Assembly: GCF_947504145.1 (NCBI RefSeq)
Contig: NZ_CANNGQ010000004.1
Span: 310,001 to 374,000, forward strand
DNA length: 64,000 nt
Reading direction: 5' to 3'
From: an uncultured Microbulbifer sp.
GTDB lineage: Bacteria > Pseudomonadota > Gammaproteobacteria > Pseudomonadales > Cellvibrionaceae
Shown here: positions 35,544-44,722 of the stretch, piece after piece
Layout of the letters: every line of letters begins with the position of its first letter
How positions within the stretch are numbered: the first letter of the stretch is position 1
Notes under the pieces: model-generated
Told to the model about the DNA's origin: nothing
Databases searched by the model: none
The model's input: only the letters and a program-made list of their open reading frames with translations
Program-made: the position numbers and the translations under genes

Positions 35544-37406
35544 TCATGCCCACAATCGGACCCCGATCAACCCATAGCCGAGCAGGTATACAGCGAACAC
35601 AAGGTTCAGGAAAATCAGCAGTGTTGCGTGTCCATGCCAGAATCCAGCCGTTGCCTCACCACGTTGGCGATACCAGACGTGCAGGCTCCCCAGTGCACCG
35701 GCTAGAAATACCAGTGTGCCAAGAAATATCAGCATAGAGGACATGGAGACGGTGACAGATAACGCATAAGGCTCACTGCTGCGGCTGTTCATCACTGCAC
35801 CCGCAGCCGCCATCAAAATGCCGATCAACGGTAGTAATGACCAGCGACGGATACACGCATCGGCCTTCGACAGACTTCCGCCGAACACCTTCCTGACCAG
35901 CCAGAACAGTAGCTGAAACACCCCGACAGCAATTGAAGCCAGCCAGACCGCCAGCAGTACGGCCGGCACCAATGCGATTACTGCATTTGTTTTCTGCAAC
36001 GTCATAGGGCCGTAATGTACGACCTTACCGACGAGCGGATCATCCACTTGCACCAGAGCTACCCGCCCCGAGTACGGTTGCAGGTACTGACCGGACTCCG
36101 ACACCGCAAGATTGCGCGACGCCCCTCCCACGAGCGGCGACAACTTAACACCTGAATCGGCGATGGATATCTTCCAGGGCAGCAGGCTATGGGCAATGCG
36201 AAAACGCTCGGCCACCGGGCTAATCACGCGATAAAAACCGGCCAGCGAGGAGTCCGGTTTGCCGCGGTAATCTGATGCCGGAATCGGGCTCGCCTCCTGT
36301 TGCGTGGCGCGGTGCTCTGCCAGCAATTTATGGATTTGCCCTGCCGCTGGACTGTCACCATTGGTCAGTATCACATGCCCAGCATTATTATTCGGTTGAT
36401 ACGCCACCAGCGCCCGCGCTCCGGGCAGAGCGCCCTCGTGTCCATACCACACCTCCCCCTCATGATGAAATGACGTAAGCCCAAAGCCCCAACCGATCTG
36501 CAACCCGGCATCTGTAGCGCTCGTCCCATTGGGCTCTTCCATCATCCGGACGAACTTGCCGGGAAGCACGCTTGGTATCTCGCCCCCATCAGGATTTTGC
36601 AGGAAGGCAAGCAGCTGGATCATGTCATCCAGACTGCTGTGCATCCCCCCTGCGGCGCGATTGGGGAGATGCCAATATGACAACTTTTCACTTCCACGAT
36701 ACAAATCCGCCGAGTGCGACCGGTACCGGTCGTCAAAGAAATAACCGCTATCAGTCATACCCAACGGATCAAAAAAATGCGCCTGCACATATTTTTCAAA
36801 CCGTTTTCCGGTCAGTTTCTCTACCAGGTAGGCGGCCACCAGCGGCCCGGTATTGTTGTAGGCAGTGCGGCTTCCGGGTATCCAACGGGACTCGCGCGAA
36901 TGCGGATGCAGCGCCAGCACTTCGGCAATAGTCGGCGGTTCACCACTCTGCGCTACCAGTTCTGGCGCGTGGGGGGCATCCCAACCACTGGTATGGTTCA
37001 GTAGATGAACCACACGCACCGGGTGTTGATCCTCCCACGGATTGTAAAACTCAACTTCTGGCGCGACTTCGGCCAGACGGTCCTGCAGCGATAGCCCCCC
37101 CTCAGCAACCAGCTTCATGACCGCCAGGCTGACGAATATTTTCGACACAGAGCCCACACGAAAAATAGTGCTCGGATCGACCGGCTCGTTATGTGCGATA
37201 TTTTTAAAGCCGGTGGTGTAACGCCATACGGACCCGCCCGGTTCGATCAGCGCAATGGCGGCACCCGGGGTTCGGGTTTGCTGCAATATGCGGTCTACTT
37301 CTTCGGCCAGTTGGCTGTACTCTTGTGGTGGTGACGACACTGCGGCACCTAAATGACAGTGCATCATTAACATTAGCGCTAGCGCCGCTCTGAAAACTGA
37401 GGCCAT
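35544..37406 (-). CDS. Serine hydrolase, class C beta-lactamase/DD-peptidase family, with C-terminal membrane part
   Basis: A 620-residue protein with a signal peptide (1-23). The catalytic domain (about 30-350) has the S-x-x-K motif SVSK (S86, K89) in FRVGSVSKIF, a YNN motif in SRTAYNNTGP (about 168-177) and HEGALPGARALVAY (about 323-336) in the place of the KTG triad. A non-catalytic region (about 390-470) precedes at least four hydrophobic segments (about 480-615), so the protein is anchored in the inner membrane with a periplasmic enzyme domain. Probably a peptidase or esterase rather than a true beta-lactamase. Divergent from a ToxR-like regulator. Confidence 0.88.
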   Translation of the reverse strand: MASVFRAALALMLMMHCHLGAAVSSPPQEYSQLAEEVDRILQQTRTPGAAIALIEPGGSVWRYTTGFKNIAHNEPVDPSTIFRVGSVSKIFVSLAVMKLVAEGGLSLQDRLAEVAPEVEFYNPWEDQHPVRVVHLLNHTSGWDAPHAPELVAQSGEPPTIAEVLALHPHSRESRWIPGSRTAYNNTGPLVAAYLVEKLTGKRFEKYVQAHFFDPLGMTDSGYFFDDRYRSHSADLYRGSEKLSYWHLPNRAAGGMHSSLDDMIQLLAFLQNPDGGEIPSVLPGKFVRMMEEPNGTSATDAGLQIGWGFGLTSFHHEGEVWYGHEGALPGARALVAYQPNNNAGHVILTNGDSPAAGQIHKLLAEHRATQQEASPIPASDYRGKPDSSLAGFYRVISPVAERFRIAHSLLPWKISIADSGVKLSPLVGGASRNLAVSESGQYLQPYSGRVALVQVDDPLVGKVVHYGPMTLQKTNAVIALVPAVLLAVWLASIAVGVFQLLFWLVRKVFGGSLSKADACIRRWSLLPLIGILMAAAGAVMNSRSSEPYALSVTVSMSSMLIFLGTLVFLAGALGSLHVWYRQRGEATAGFWHGHATLLIFLNLVFAVYLLGYGLIGVRLWA

Positions 37407-37465
37407 TCAGCAGTTCCTCCTTAAGGGTATATAAAGCCACAAACGCCGGGGCCACCCCGGTCACA

Positions 37466-37579
37466 GTGACTGTGTTTTAATAACCAATAAGTAACGAGCG
37501 CGGTGCTGTGACGACAAAGGAACCATTGTGAATGTCTGTGACCAGGCGCCTGCAGGCGACAGTCACATGTATTCACATG
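37466..37579. promoter_or_regulatory. Cluster of GTGAC/TCACATG repeats in divergent promoter region
   Basis: The 215-base divergent region carries GTGACTG (37466-37472) and its inverse CAGTCAC (37560-37566), TGTGAC at 37507-37512 and 37537-37542, and a direct repeat TCACATG-TAT-TCACATG (37563-37579). The spacing suggests binding sites for the ToxR-like regulator encoded alongside, but I cannot fix a consensus or the promoters. Confidence 0.3.
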
Positions 37580-37621
37580 ATCATAACTGTTTGATTTATA
37601 AGAGAATTGGGGTTTTGGCCG

Positions 37622-39661
37622 GTGAACAAGGCGTATCACATAGGCGACTTTTTATACGACCATGGGCGCGGTGTATTAAGCCGCGGGAGTGAGCAAAGAA
37701 AACTCGAGCCACAGGTCAATACACTACTGGCGCTGTTGGCAGACCATGCAGGTGAAACAGTAAGCCGCGACATCATCAGCGCCCATATTTGGTCCGGGCG
37801 CGTGGTGAGTGACGATGCGCTGCGGGCGATGGTCAGAAAGTTGCGCGATGCACTCGGAGACGACGCCAGGAACCCCTCCTATATTCGCACCGAACCTTTA
37901 AAGGGATATTCGCTGATTGCGGAGACCTCCCCCCAACTGCACGTGGTGGAGCCAGATCGACGGCCCAGCTGGCAATTCGTTCTCGCAGCTGCTGTATGTT
38001 CTATCGCCCTTTGTATTATTACCCTCAGTGTTTTGATCCGTGACGATTCATCAGACACACAATCACCCCTGGTGGAACCGCTGACCCGAATGAGTGGATC
38101 GGAAGTCAGCCCGGATTTCAATCCGGTAACAAACCGGTTGATCTTTTCCCACCGGGCCAACAAAGATGACTTTCTGCAACTGTATGTAAAGGATCTCGAT
38201 ACTCAGCAAGTACAGCGGCTGACTTGGGACCCAGCCGATTACGCAAATACACTCTGGTCGCCCGATGGGAAAGAGCTGGTGTACTCGCGCAGTCTTGGTG
38301 ACTCATTGCAGCACTATGTTGCGCGATTTGAGCCGGAGAAAGGTATTGTCGATGCAAAAAGGCTTCTTCCAAATAACGACACCAGGCGCTATCTCGCCGC
38401 CTGGTCGAACACGGAAAGAGCCGTGTATTTTAAAGACAGTGCGACAGCAGCTAGCCCGGCGGGGATCACCAAGCTGAATCTAGACTCGGGTCAACTGCTC
38501 GATATCACTGCGCCGAGTGTACGTGGACGCGGTGACTATTTCGCTCGCGAATCCATCGATGGAAAGATGTTAGCTATCTTGCGCGAGGTGGAACAAGATA
38601 AGCTGGAACTGCTCGTGCTCGATATTGCCACCAACAGTCTTCTTCACGCACGAATCCTATCGAGACCGGCGAGTCGACTTGCCTGGGCCCCAGACAACCA
38701 CAGCCTTACCCTCACCAGTTTCACCGGCGTCATTCAAACCTTCGACCTCAAGGAAAACCGACTAACGATACGTGACGGTACTGCAGAGGGCATCAACGAT
38801 GTGTTCTACCTATGCGGCAACCACTGCCTGTTTATGCGTCAACACAATGGCAACTTTCTCGACCTTCAGGAGCAGCCCAACCCCTTCCTGACCCGCCCTC
38901 TTATGGCTTCCCAGGTTCTGGACCTGCCCGGCGCGGAAGATTTTCCTGTTTTTTCTAAAAATCAGCAGGAAATTTTCTTTGTATCTCTAGGAAGATCACA
39001 CATTTCAATAATGCATCAGTCTACGAACGGTACAGCGAAGACAATCCAAGAATTGCCGCTGGATTCCAGATTAGGATCGTTGCAAGTGAGTCCGGATGGA
39101 CACTACCTTTCGGGGTTGCTGAATGGCCGTGTATTCCTGCTCGATATTGACCAGGAAAAACTGGAATACCTTACCGGCGGGGCTGATCTATCGGGATTCC
39201 CCATTTGGTCAAAAGATGGGAACAGTTTGGTATTCCCAAAAACAGAAAAAGGGACACTGATTCTGTACCGCCTCCATCTTGACGGCCGAACCCAAGAAGC
39301 CATAACACTGGGGTATTCCAGCGCGGTAGAGATCGACCAAAACCGTTCCATTCGGATCGACACCGACCGTACTGCATGGCTATTTCGCGGCGAGGAAAAA
39401 CTTCACAAGATCACATACTTACCCTCTACTTCACCGAACCGCTGGCAAGTTCAGGGGGACTGGCTGTACTACACTGCCCATGAAGGCAACACGGCATTGA
39501 TGAAGCGTACCAATATGAACACGGGCGTAACGGAGACCAGAGAGCTGGCGAGAAACCGTTTCCGATTGAATTTCGACCTGGATGTAAATGGTGAGCGCGG
39601 TGTTTTTGTCAAATCTCTATTGGCCGAGAGTAATCTTGTGAAAGTATCCATGCGAAATTAA
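37622..39661 (+). CDS. ToxR/CadC-type membrane regulator with WD40-like (PD40) sensor
   Basis: A 679-residue transmembrane transcription factor. An N-terminal OmpR-type winged helix (about 1-95: LEPQVNTLLALLADHAGETVSR, SDDALRAMVRKLRDALGD, YIRTEPLKGYSL), one membrane helix (about 118-140) and a periplasmic C-terminal propeller with PD40 repeats (DLDTQQVQRLTWDPAD, WSPDGKELVYS). I prefer the GTG at 37622 (MNKAYHIGDFLYD); a TTG at 37607 is in frame but gives an atypical hydrophobic start. It is divergent from the serine hydrolase gene and probably controls it. Ligand unknown. Confidence 0.88.
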   Translation: MNKAYHIGDFLYDHGRGVLSRGSEQRKLEPQVNTLLALLADHAGETVSRDIISAHIWSGRVVSDDALRAMVRKLRDALGDDARNPSYIRTEPLKGYSLIAETSPQLHVVEPDRRPSWQFVLAAAVCSIALCIITLSVLIRDDSSDTQSPLVEPLTRMSGSEVSPDFNPVTNRLIFSHRANKDDFLQLYVKDLDTQQVQRLTWDPADYANTLWSPDGKELVYSRSLGDSLQHYVARFEPEKGIVDAKRLLPNNDTRRYLAAWSNTERAVYFKDSATAASPAGITKLNLDSGQLLDITAPSVRGRGDYFARESIDGKMLAILREVEQDKLELLVLDIATNSLLHARILSRPASRLAWAPDNHSLTLTSFTGVIQTFDLKENRLTIRDGTAEGINDVFYLCGNHCLFMRQHNGNFLDLQEQPNPFLTRPLMASQVLDLPGAEDFPVFSKNQQEIFFVSLGRSHISIMHQSTNGTAKTIQELPLDSRLGSLQVSPDGHYLSGLLNGRVFLLDIDQEKLEYLTGGADLSGFPIWSKDGNSLVFPKTEKGTLILYRLHLDGRTQEAITLGYSSAVEIDQNRSIRIDTDRTAWLFRGEEKLHKITYLPSTSPNRWQVQGDWLYYTAHEGNTALMKRTNMNTGVTETRELARNRFRLNFDLDVNGERGVFVKSLLAESNLVKVSMRN

Positions 39662-39746
39662 ATGATCAAACGATTCCCCAATGCGCTCCATCGAACAATC
39701 GATATACCAAGGAGGACCAGTATTGATTTGTTGTACGAAACAATTT

Positions 39747-40541
39747 TCAAACAATACTTTTGATCAGGCCCCCTTCCGCCTTGATACTGGCACCATTGAT
39801 CGCTGAACTGCGAGGTGAGGCGATAAACGCAACAACCGAGGCAATTTCCTCCGGCTCAATAAACCGCTGTAAAAGAGAGTCCGGCTCGGTCTCTTTAAAA
39901 AATTCACGGACAAATTGCGCTTCGGTTTTACCCTGTACCTGAGCACTTTCTGCCAACCAGTTACTCACCCCAGCGGTCATGGTGGGGCCGGGCAACACGG
40001 AGTTGACGGTTATATCGGCACCACTGCCTTTGGTAAGGTTTGCCAAGCCACGACCCAATACAATCTGAGCCCCCTTACTCACCGAGTAGTGCACCATGCT
40101 CTCCAGACCGCGCATGCCCGCTTCACTGGATATATTGATAATTCGGCCGAAATCTCTTTCGAGCATTTTCGGGAAAAAGTGTCGGCACAAGCGCACGCTA
40201 CTGAGCACGTTCACATCAAAAAAGTAGCGCCACTCGTCGTCGGATATATCCGCAAAGGGATGGGGATTGAAAATCCCCATATTGTTCACCAACACATCCA
40301 GCTCGCCGTGGGAGTCAATTTCGGTGCAGATACGCTCCGCCTCTTCCGGCCGCGCCAGATCGCCCTCGATGGCGATGACTTCACCCGGGCCTGACATTTC
40401 ACTGGCCACAGTCGCGGTATCGGAACGGCCATTGATAATCACCCTGGCGCCCTCTTGCAGAACTACCTCGGCAATGGCACGACCAATACCCTTCGTGGAG
40501 CCACTGATAAACACCAGTTTACCGTCCAATTTAAGATCCAT
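39747..40541 (-). CDS. SDR family oxidoreductase
   Basis: A 264-residue short-chain dehydrogenase. The ATG at 40541 follows an AGGA and gives the usual N-terminus DLKLDGKLVFISGSTKGIG, where the cofactor loop TGxxxGIG appears as SGSTKGIG (about 12-19). NNMGIF replaces the common NNAG (about 87-92). The active-site Ser is in NISSEAGMRG (about 136) and Y-x-x-x-K is YSVSKGAQ (about 149-153). The C-terminal SSAINGASIKAEGG is typical. Substrate unknown. Divergent from the amidase gene, with a 143-base gap. Confidence 0.92.
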   Translation of the reverse strand: MDLKLDGKLVFISGSTKGIGRAIAEVVLQEGARVIINGRSDTATVASEMSGPGEVIAIEGDLARPEEAERICTEIDSHGELDVLVNNMGIFNPHPFADISDDEWRYFFDVNVLSSVRLCRHFFPKMLERDFGRIINISSEAGMRGLESMVHYSVSKGAQIVLGRGLANLTKGSGADITVNSVLPGPTMTAGVSNWLAESAQVQGKTEAQFVREFFKETEPDSLLQRFIEPEEIASVVAFIASPRSSAINGASIKAEGGLIKSIV

Positions 40542-40684
40542 AGTCCTGTCCGGAATTGTGTTAATTTCCGGCAATACTAGTACGCTTTAACACTGACGGT
40601 AGAGTCAACCGATCAACCAGGTTTGCGTCCAACGTATGTCAGACGCAATACTGAGGTGCAGTCACAGAATTTTCGGAGTCCCAG

Positions 40685-41536
40685 GTGAGAAACTTTTGTA
40701 TCAGCGCGATCCAGATGGTCAGCGGAAGCGATGTCGCCGAAAACCTGGCGCAGGCGCGGGCGCTGACGGAAGAAGCCGCAGGCGCCGGCGCCCATCTGGT
40801 ATTGCTACCGGAGTATTTCGCCCACCTGGCCGAGGGCGGCAGCCGCGCGGTGGCAGAGCCCTTCACCAGGAATGCTGCGGCCAGTGAACACAGACACCCG
40901 ATTCAGTGGAACCTGCAAAACTGGGCGCGAGAACTGGATATCTGGATTGCCGCTGGCGCGATGCCATTGCAAGACAGGCCGGATGGACACCCGGTGGAGG
41001 GCCAGCGTACCCGCTCCGCATTTCTGTTGTACGACCAGCAGGGAGTACTGCGCGCACGTTACGACAAAATGCACCTGTTTGATGTGGAGGTGGACGACGC
41101 CGCCGGTCGCTATCGGGAGTCGAACAGTATCGAACCGGGAGACGCACCCTGCGTCGTATCCACCCCCTGGGCAAAGCTAGGGCTCAGTATCTGCTTCGAC
41201 CTGCGCTTCCCGGAGTTGTATCGCCAACTGGCCATAAACGGAGCCGAGGTATTGATGGTACCCGCGGCGTTCACCCACACCACCGGCCAGGCACACTGGA
41301 AAACTCTGCTGCAGGCCCGCGCCATCGAGAACGGCTGCTTTGTGATTGCGGCCAACCAGGGCGGGCAACACTCGGAAAAAAGGCGTACCTGGGGTCACTC
41401 GGTTATTATTGATCCCTGGGGCGAGATTCTCGCGGAGGCCGGAGAGGGAGAAGCGGTGATAACAGCGACGCTCGACGCCAGTAAACTCGAAAAAGTTAGA
41501 AAAAATATGCCCGTTCTTTCCATGCGCAGACTGTAA
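40685..41536 (+). CDS. Carbon-nitrogen hydrolase (Nit2/NitA-like amidase)
   Basis: A 283-residue nitrilase-superfamily amidase. The Glu-Lys-Cys triad is present: E43 (LLPEYFAH), K128 (RYDKMHLF) and C170 (LSICFDLRFPELY). The subgroup resembles omega-amidase/deaminated-glutathione amidase, which clears side products of transamination; YDKMHLFDV and FTHTTGQAHW support this. GTG start. It is followed by a strong terminator shared with the convergent FAH gene. Confidence 0.9.
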   Translation: MRNFCISAIQMVSGSDVAENLAQARALTEEAAGAGAHLVLLPEYFAHLAEGGSRAVAEPFTRNAAASEHRHPIQWNLQNWARELDIWIAAGAMPLQDRPDGHPVEGQRTRSAFLLYDQQGVLRARYDKMHLFDVEVDDAAGRYRESNSIEPGDAPCVVSTPWAKLGLSICFDLRFPELYRQLAINGAEVLMVPAAFTHTTGQAHWKTLLQARAIENGCFVIAANQGGQHSEKRRTWGHSVIIDPWGEILAEAGEGEAVITATLDASKLEKVRKNMPVLSMRRL

Positions 41537-41566
41537 CCCCGGCACCAACAAAAGCTCACGCAATAA

Positions 41567-41598
41567 AAAAGGTCGCTATGTAGCGACCTTTTTTTGTT
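41567..41598. terminator. Bidirectional terminator between amidase and FAH genes
   Basis: AAGGTCGCTA/TAGCGACCTT, a 10-bp stem with a 2-base loop, flanked by an A-run and seven Ts. Confidence 0.92.
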
Positions 41599-41609
41599 TT
41601 TACAAAGAG

Positions 41610-42617
41610 CTATATCTTCTCTACTTGCTGCTCGATACGCCCAAAGATCGACCGGCCGGTATCATCCAGCATTTCGATTGCAATACGATCCCCGAACTGC
41701 ATAAAGGCCGTTGTGGGCTTGCCGTTCTGGATGGTTTCGATCATTCGGATCTCGGCAATGCAGCTGTAGCCAACGCCGCCTTCCTTTACCGGCTTGCCGG
41801 GGCCACCGTCGAGTTTGTTGGAGACGGTGCCGGAGCCGATGATGGTGCCCGCGCCGAGGGGGCGGGTTTTAGCGGCGTGGGCAATTAGCTGACCGAAGTG
41901 GAAGGTCATGTCGATACCCGCGTTGGGCTCTCCGAATTTATCGCCGTTCAGCTCGGAAACCAGCGGCAAGCTGAGCTTGCCCTCGTTCCAGTTTTTGCCC
42001 AGTTGCTCGGGGGTGACGCACACCGGGGAAAAAGCGCTGGAAGGCTTGGACTGGTAAAAACCGAAGCCTTTACCCAATTCATTCGGAATCAAACCACGCA
42101 GGGAGACATCGTTGACCAGCATTACCAGCTTGATGTGCGTGAGTGCTTTCTCAGCAGAAACTCCCATGGGGACGTCGTCGGTAATTACGGCGATCTCAGC
42201 TTCAAAGTCGATACCGAAACCGTCGCTCTGTGGCATTTTTACCGGCTCGCGTGGCGCCAGAAAAGTATCGGAACCACCCTGATACATCAGCGGGTCAGTC
42301 CAGAAACTTTCGGGCATTTCTGCGTTGCGCGCTTTGCGCACCAGCTCTACATGGTTTACGTAAGCGGAGCCGTCGGCCCAGTGGTATGCGCGGGGCAGTG
42401 GGGAGTGGCACTTGCTCTGGTCGAAAGCCTCGCCTTCGATTTCGCCGCGGTTGAGTTTTTGTTGCAGCGCTTCGAGCTGCACAGATTTTTCCGCCCAATC
42501 GTCGAGCGCGTTTTGCAACGTGGGGGCAATTTCTGCGGCGGAGGCCATACGGGTGAGATCGTCACTGACCACCACAAGCAGGCCGTCACGGCCGGATTTC
42601 AGGCTGGCTAACTTCAC
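41610..42617 (-). CDS. Fumarylacetoacetate hydrolase family protein
   Basis: A 335-residue FAH-family hydrolase. The metal-binding core is visible: MPQSDGFGIDFEAEIAVITDDV (about 126-147) with the E-x-E pair, followed by MLVNDVSLRGL (about 166-176), KPSSAFSPVCVTPEQLG and GAGTIIGSGTVSNKLD (about 275-290). It is the last gene of an hppD-VOC-FAH unit, so it most likely cleaves fumarylacetoacetate (or its maleyl isomer) at the end of tyrosine catabolism. Shorter than the ~420-residue eukaryote-type enzymes. Confidence 0.9.
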   Translation of the reverse strand: MKLASLKSGRDGLLVVVSDDLTRMASAAEIAPTLQNALDDWAEKSVQLEALQQKLNRGEIEGEAFDQSKCHSPLPRAYHWADGSAYVNHVELVRKARNAEMPESFWTDPLMYQGGSDTFLAPREPVKMPQSDGFGIDFEAEIAVITDDVPMGVSAEKALTHIKLVMLVNDVSLRGLIPNELGKGFGFYQSKPSSAFSPVCVTPEQLGKNWNEGKLSLPLVSELNGDKFGEPNAGIDMTFHFGQLIAHAAKTRPLGAGTIIGSGTVSNKLDGGPGKPVKEGGVGYSCIAEIRMIETIQNGKPTTAFMQFGDRIAIEMLDDTGRSIFGRIEQQVEKI

Positions 42618-42661
42618 TGTGCCTTCCTCTTGAATAAGTAATATCGAATAAATTAATCAGT

Positions 42662-43210
42662 TTATGGGTCGAGAGCTTTGAACTCTTCCTCACCGTGCAT
42701 CCACGCGGCGTGGCGTGGCGCTTTCTTGGTGCGGGACCACTCTTCCAGCATGTCTTCGGCAACCCGCTTCAGCTCTTTGTGCATACCGGGTTTTGCGGTA
42801 TTGGCGGCGAGCTCGATGCGGTGACCATTGGGGTCGAAGAAATAGATGGACTTGAAGATGGTATGGTCGGTAGGGCCAAGGACGTCGACACCGGCATCTT
42901 CCAGTTTCTGTTTCATGGACAATAACTCGTCCATGCTCTCTACTTCCATCGCAATATGCTGTACCCATTGCGGGGTGTTTTCATCGCGGCCCATATCCGG
43001 GGAATTGGGCAGCTCGAAAAACGCCAGTACATTGCCCTGCCCCGCATCTAAGAATACGTGCATGTATGGGTCCGGCGCGCCGGTAGACGGCACCCGGTCT
43101 TCAGCGATGGCGAGCTGGAAGTCCATCCCCAGAAGATCGCGGTAAAACGCCACGGTCTCCTTGGCATCGCGGCATCGGTAGGCCACGTGGTGGATACGTT
43201 GTATTGCCAT
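42662..43210 (-). CDS. VOC family protein in tyrosine-catabolism operon
   Basis: A 182-residue glyoxalase/extradiol-dioxygenase fold protein. ATG 43210 follows GGAGG by 6 bases; a longer frame overlaps the hppD end without a good start. Two beta-alpha-beta repeats are visible: RIHHVAYRCRDAKETVAFYRDLLGM (about 4-28) and WVQHIAMEVESMDEL (about 78-92), ending in FFDPNGHRIELAA (about 124-136). Candidate ligands are H7, H81 and E133. It sits between hppD and the FAH hydrolase, where homogentisate dioxygenase (hmgA) is often encoded; no hmgA is in the window. Its reaction is unknown. Confidence 0.8.
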   Translation of the reverse strand: MAIQRIHHVAYRCRDAKETVAFYRDLLGMDFQLAIAEDRVPSTGAPDPYMHVFLDAGQGNVLAFFELPNSPDMGRDENTPQWVQHIAMEVESMDELLSMKQKLEDAGVDVLGPTDHTIFKSIYFFDPNGHRIELAANTAKPGMHKELKRVAEDMLEEWSRTKKAPRHAAWMHGEEEFKALDP

Positions 43211-43256
43211 ATTTGGCCTCCGGGCCGTTTCCAGGCTTTGCAAAAGTCGCCGCGGA

Positions 43257-44351
43257 TTACGCGGCGTCTTCTTTACCTTTGTCGCCAATCACACCGCGCT
43301 TGAGCTGATCGCGCTCGATGGATTGGAACAGGGCCTTGAAGTTACCTTCGCCGAAGCCTTCGTCTTGCTTGCGCTGGATAAATTCGAAAAACACCGGGCC
43401 AAGCATGTTGGCCGAGAAAATTTGCAGCAGCAGGCGCGGTTCGCCGTCTTCGGTAGTGCCGTCCAGTAGCAGCCCGCGTTTTTTCAGTTCGTCGGTTGGC
43501 TCACCATGCCCGGGTAGGCGCTCTTCCAGCATGTCGTAGTAGGTTGCTGGCGGTGGAGTCATGAACTCCATGCCCTGGGCCTTCAGGCGGTCCCAGCAGG
43601 CAAGCAGGTCGTCACAGGCAAAGGCGATATGCTGGATACCTTCGCCGTTGTACTTCATCAGGAATTCTTCAATCTGGCCGCCGCCACCGGCGGCTTCTTC
43701 GTTCAACGGGATACGGATTTTGCCATCTGGCGCAGTCATCGCCTTGGACAACAGACCGGTATATTCACCCTTGATGTCGAAGTAACGGATCTCGCGGAAG
43801 TTGAACAGGTCTTCATAGTAGCTGGCCCAGTAATCCATGCGGCCGCGATACACATTGTGGGTCAGGTGATCCAGGGTATGAAAGCCGCAGCCTTCCGGGT
43901 GCTTGTCGACGCCTTCCAGCCAATGGAAGTCAATATCGTAGATGGCTTCGTTTTCTTTGTAGCGGTCGATCAGGTACAGAGTGGCGCCGCCAATGCCCTT
44001 GATGGCAGGCAGGCGCAACTCCATAGGGCCGGTTTCCACTTCCACCGGCTGTGCGCCTTTCTTCAGCGCTTCGTTATAGGCGAAGGTGGCATCTTTTACA
44101 CGAAATGCCAGGCCACAGGCAGAGGGGCCGTGCTCGCGGGCATAGTAGTCGGCGTGGCTACCTTTCTCGTAATTGGTGATGAAGTTGATATCACCCTGGC
44201 GCCACAGTTCCACGTCTTTGGTGCGGTGGCGAGCAACCTTGGTGAAGCCCATGGCCGTGAATACGGTTTCCAGGATGCCCTTTTCCGGCGCGGTGAATTC
44301 GACGAACTCGAAGCCATCGAGGCCCATTGGGTTTTCAAAAAGATCGGCCAT
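43257..44351 (-). CDS. hppD: 4-Hydroxyphenylpyruvate dioxygenase
   Basis: Converts 4-hydroxyphenylpyruvate to homogentisate with an Fe(II) centre; 364 residues, two VOC domains. ATG 44351 follows AGGAGG and starts [16 protein letters not shown], the normal bacterial N-terminus. The iron ligands are H162 (LDHLTHNV), H241 (GIQHIAFAC) and E323 (FFEFIQRK). The gene leads an operon with a VOC protein and a FAH-family hydrolase. A promoter with a palindrome in its spacer lies 87-115 bases upstream. The product of this enzyme competes for the same substrate that the A-T-TE enzyme at 55.6 kb might use. Confidence 0.97.
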   Translation of the reverse strand: MADLFENPMGLDGFEFVEFTAPEKGILETVFTAMGFTKVARHRTKDVELWRQGDINFITNYEKGSHADYYAREHGPSACGLAFRVKDATFAYNEALKKGAQPVEVETGPMELRLPAIKGIGGATLYLIDRYKENEAIYDIDFHWLEGVDKHPEGCGFHTLDHLTHNVYRGRMDYWASYYEDLFNFREIRYFDIKGEYTGLLSKAMTAPDGKIRIPLNEEAAGGGGQIEEFLMKYNGEGIQHIAFACDDLLACWDRLKAQGMEFMTPPPATYYDMLEERLPGHGEPTDELKKRGLLLDGTTEDGEPRLLLQIFSANMLGPVFFEFIQRKQDEGFGEGNFKALFQSIERDQLKRGVIGDKGKEDAA

Positions 44352-44722
44352 GTGATCCTCCTTATACAGTGGATGCATTATCGGGGCCCTCGACGCGGCT
44401 TGTGGCTGCGGAGGCCCGAGTGGTTTCAGGTGCAACGAATTTAGTTACGCGTGTAACCAATGTCAAGGGTCGTGAAGGACAGCGCCCCGGATAACAGCAG
44501 TAATAGGCCCCGGAGGGGGCTGCTGGTGGGAATTTGATGACTGAGGTAAAGATTCTGGTATCCACTTTCCCAGCGACATGACTGCGAAAATCCGACTTCC
44601 AGTGAATAAGGGACGAAACGAGCGGGATCTAGGTGAGAAACTCAGGTATCCGGCCCATTGCGGATCGGATACCTGTTTCGGTGTCTTCAGAGTGGTTTTC
44701 TAGCAGAACGTCTCAGTGAGGT
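44352..44722. other. Intergenic region between flotillin and hppD genes
   Basis: A 371-base gap with the hppD promoter/operator (44438-44466) and a perfect 10-bp hairpin (CAGGTATCCG 44643-44652, CGGATACCTG 44666-44675) 47 bases after the flotillin stop, likely marking the end of the flotillin transcript although its T-run is poor. The part between 44470 and 44640 shows nothing recognisable. Confidence 0.6.
44438..44466 (-). promoter_or_regulatory. hppD promoter with palindromic operator in the spacer
   Basis: Minus strand: perfect -35 TTGACA (44466-44461), 17-base spacer, -10 TAAATT (44443-44438). The spacer contains GTTAC-GCGT-GTAAC (44444-44457), and the symmetry extends outward (TTAGTTAC/GTAACCAA). 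A repressor bound there would block RNA polymerase. The identity of the regulator is not evident; TyrR-, MarR- or IclR-type control is possible. Confidence 0.7.

Noticed and set aside
40560-40625. Possible MerR-type promoter (TTGACT with 20-base spacer to TACTAG) upstream of the SDR gene
   Set aside because: The spacer shows no dyad symmetry and no MerR gene is nearby.
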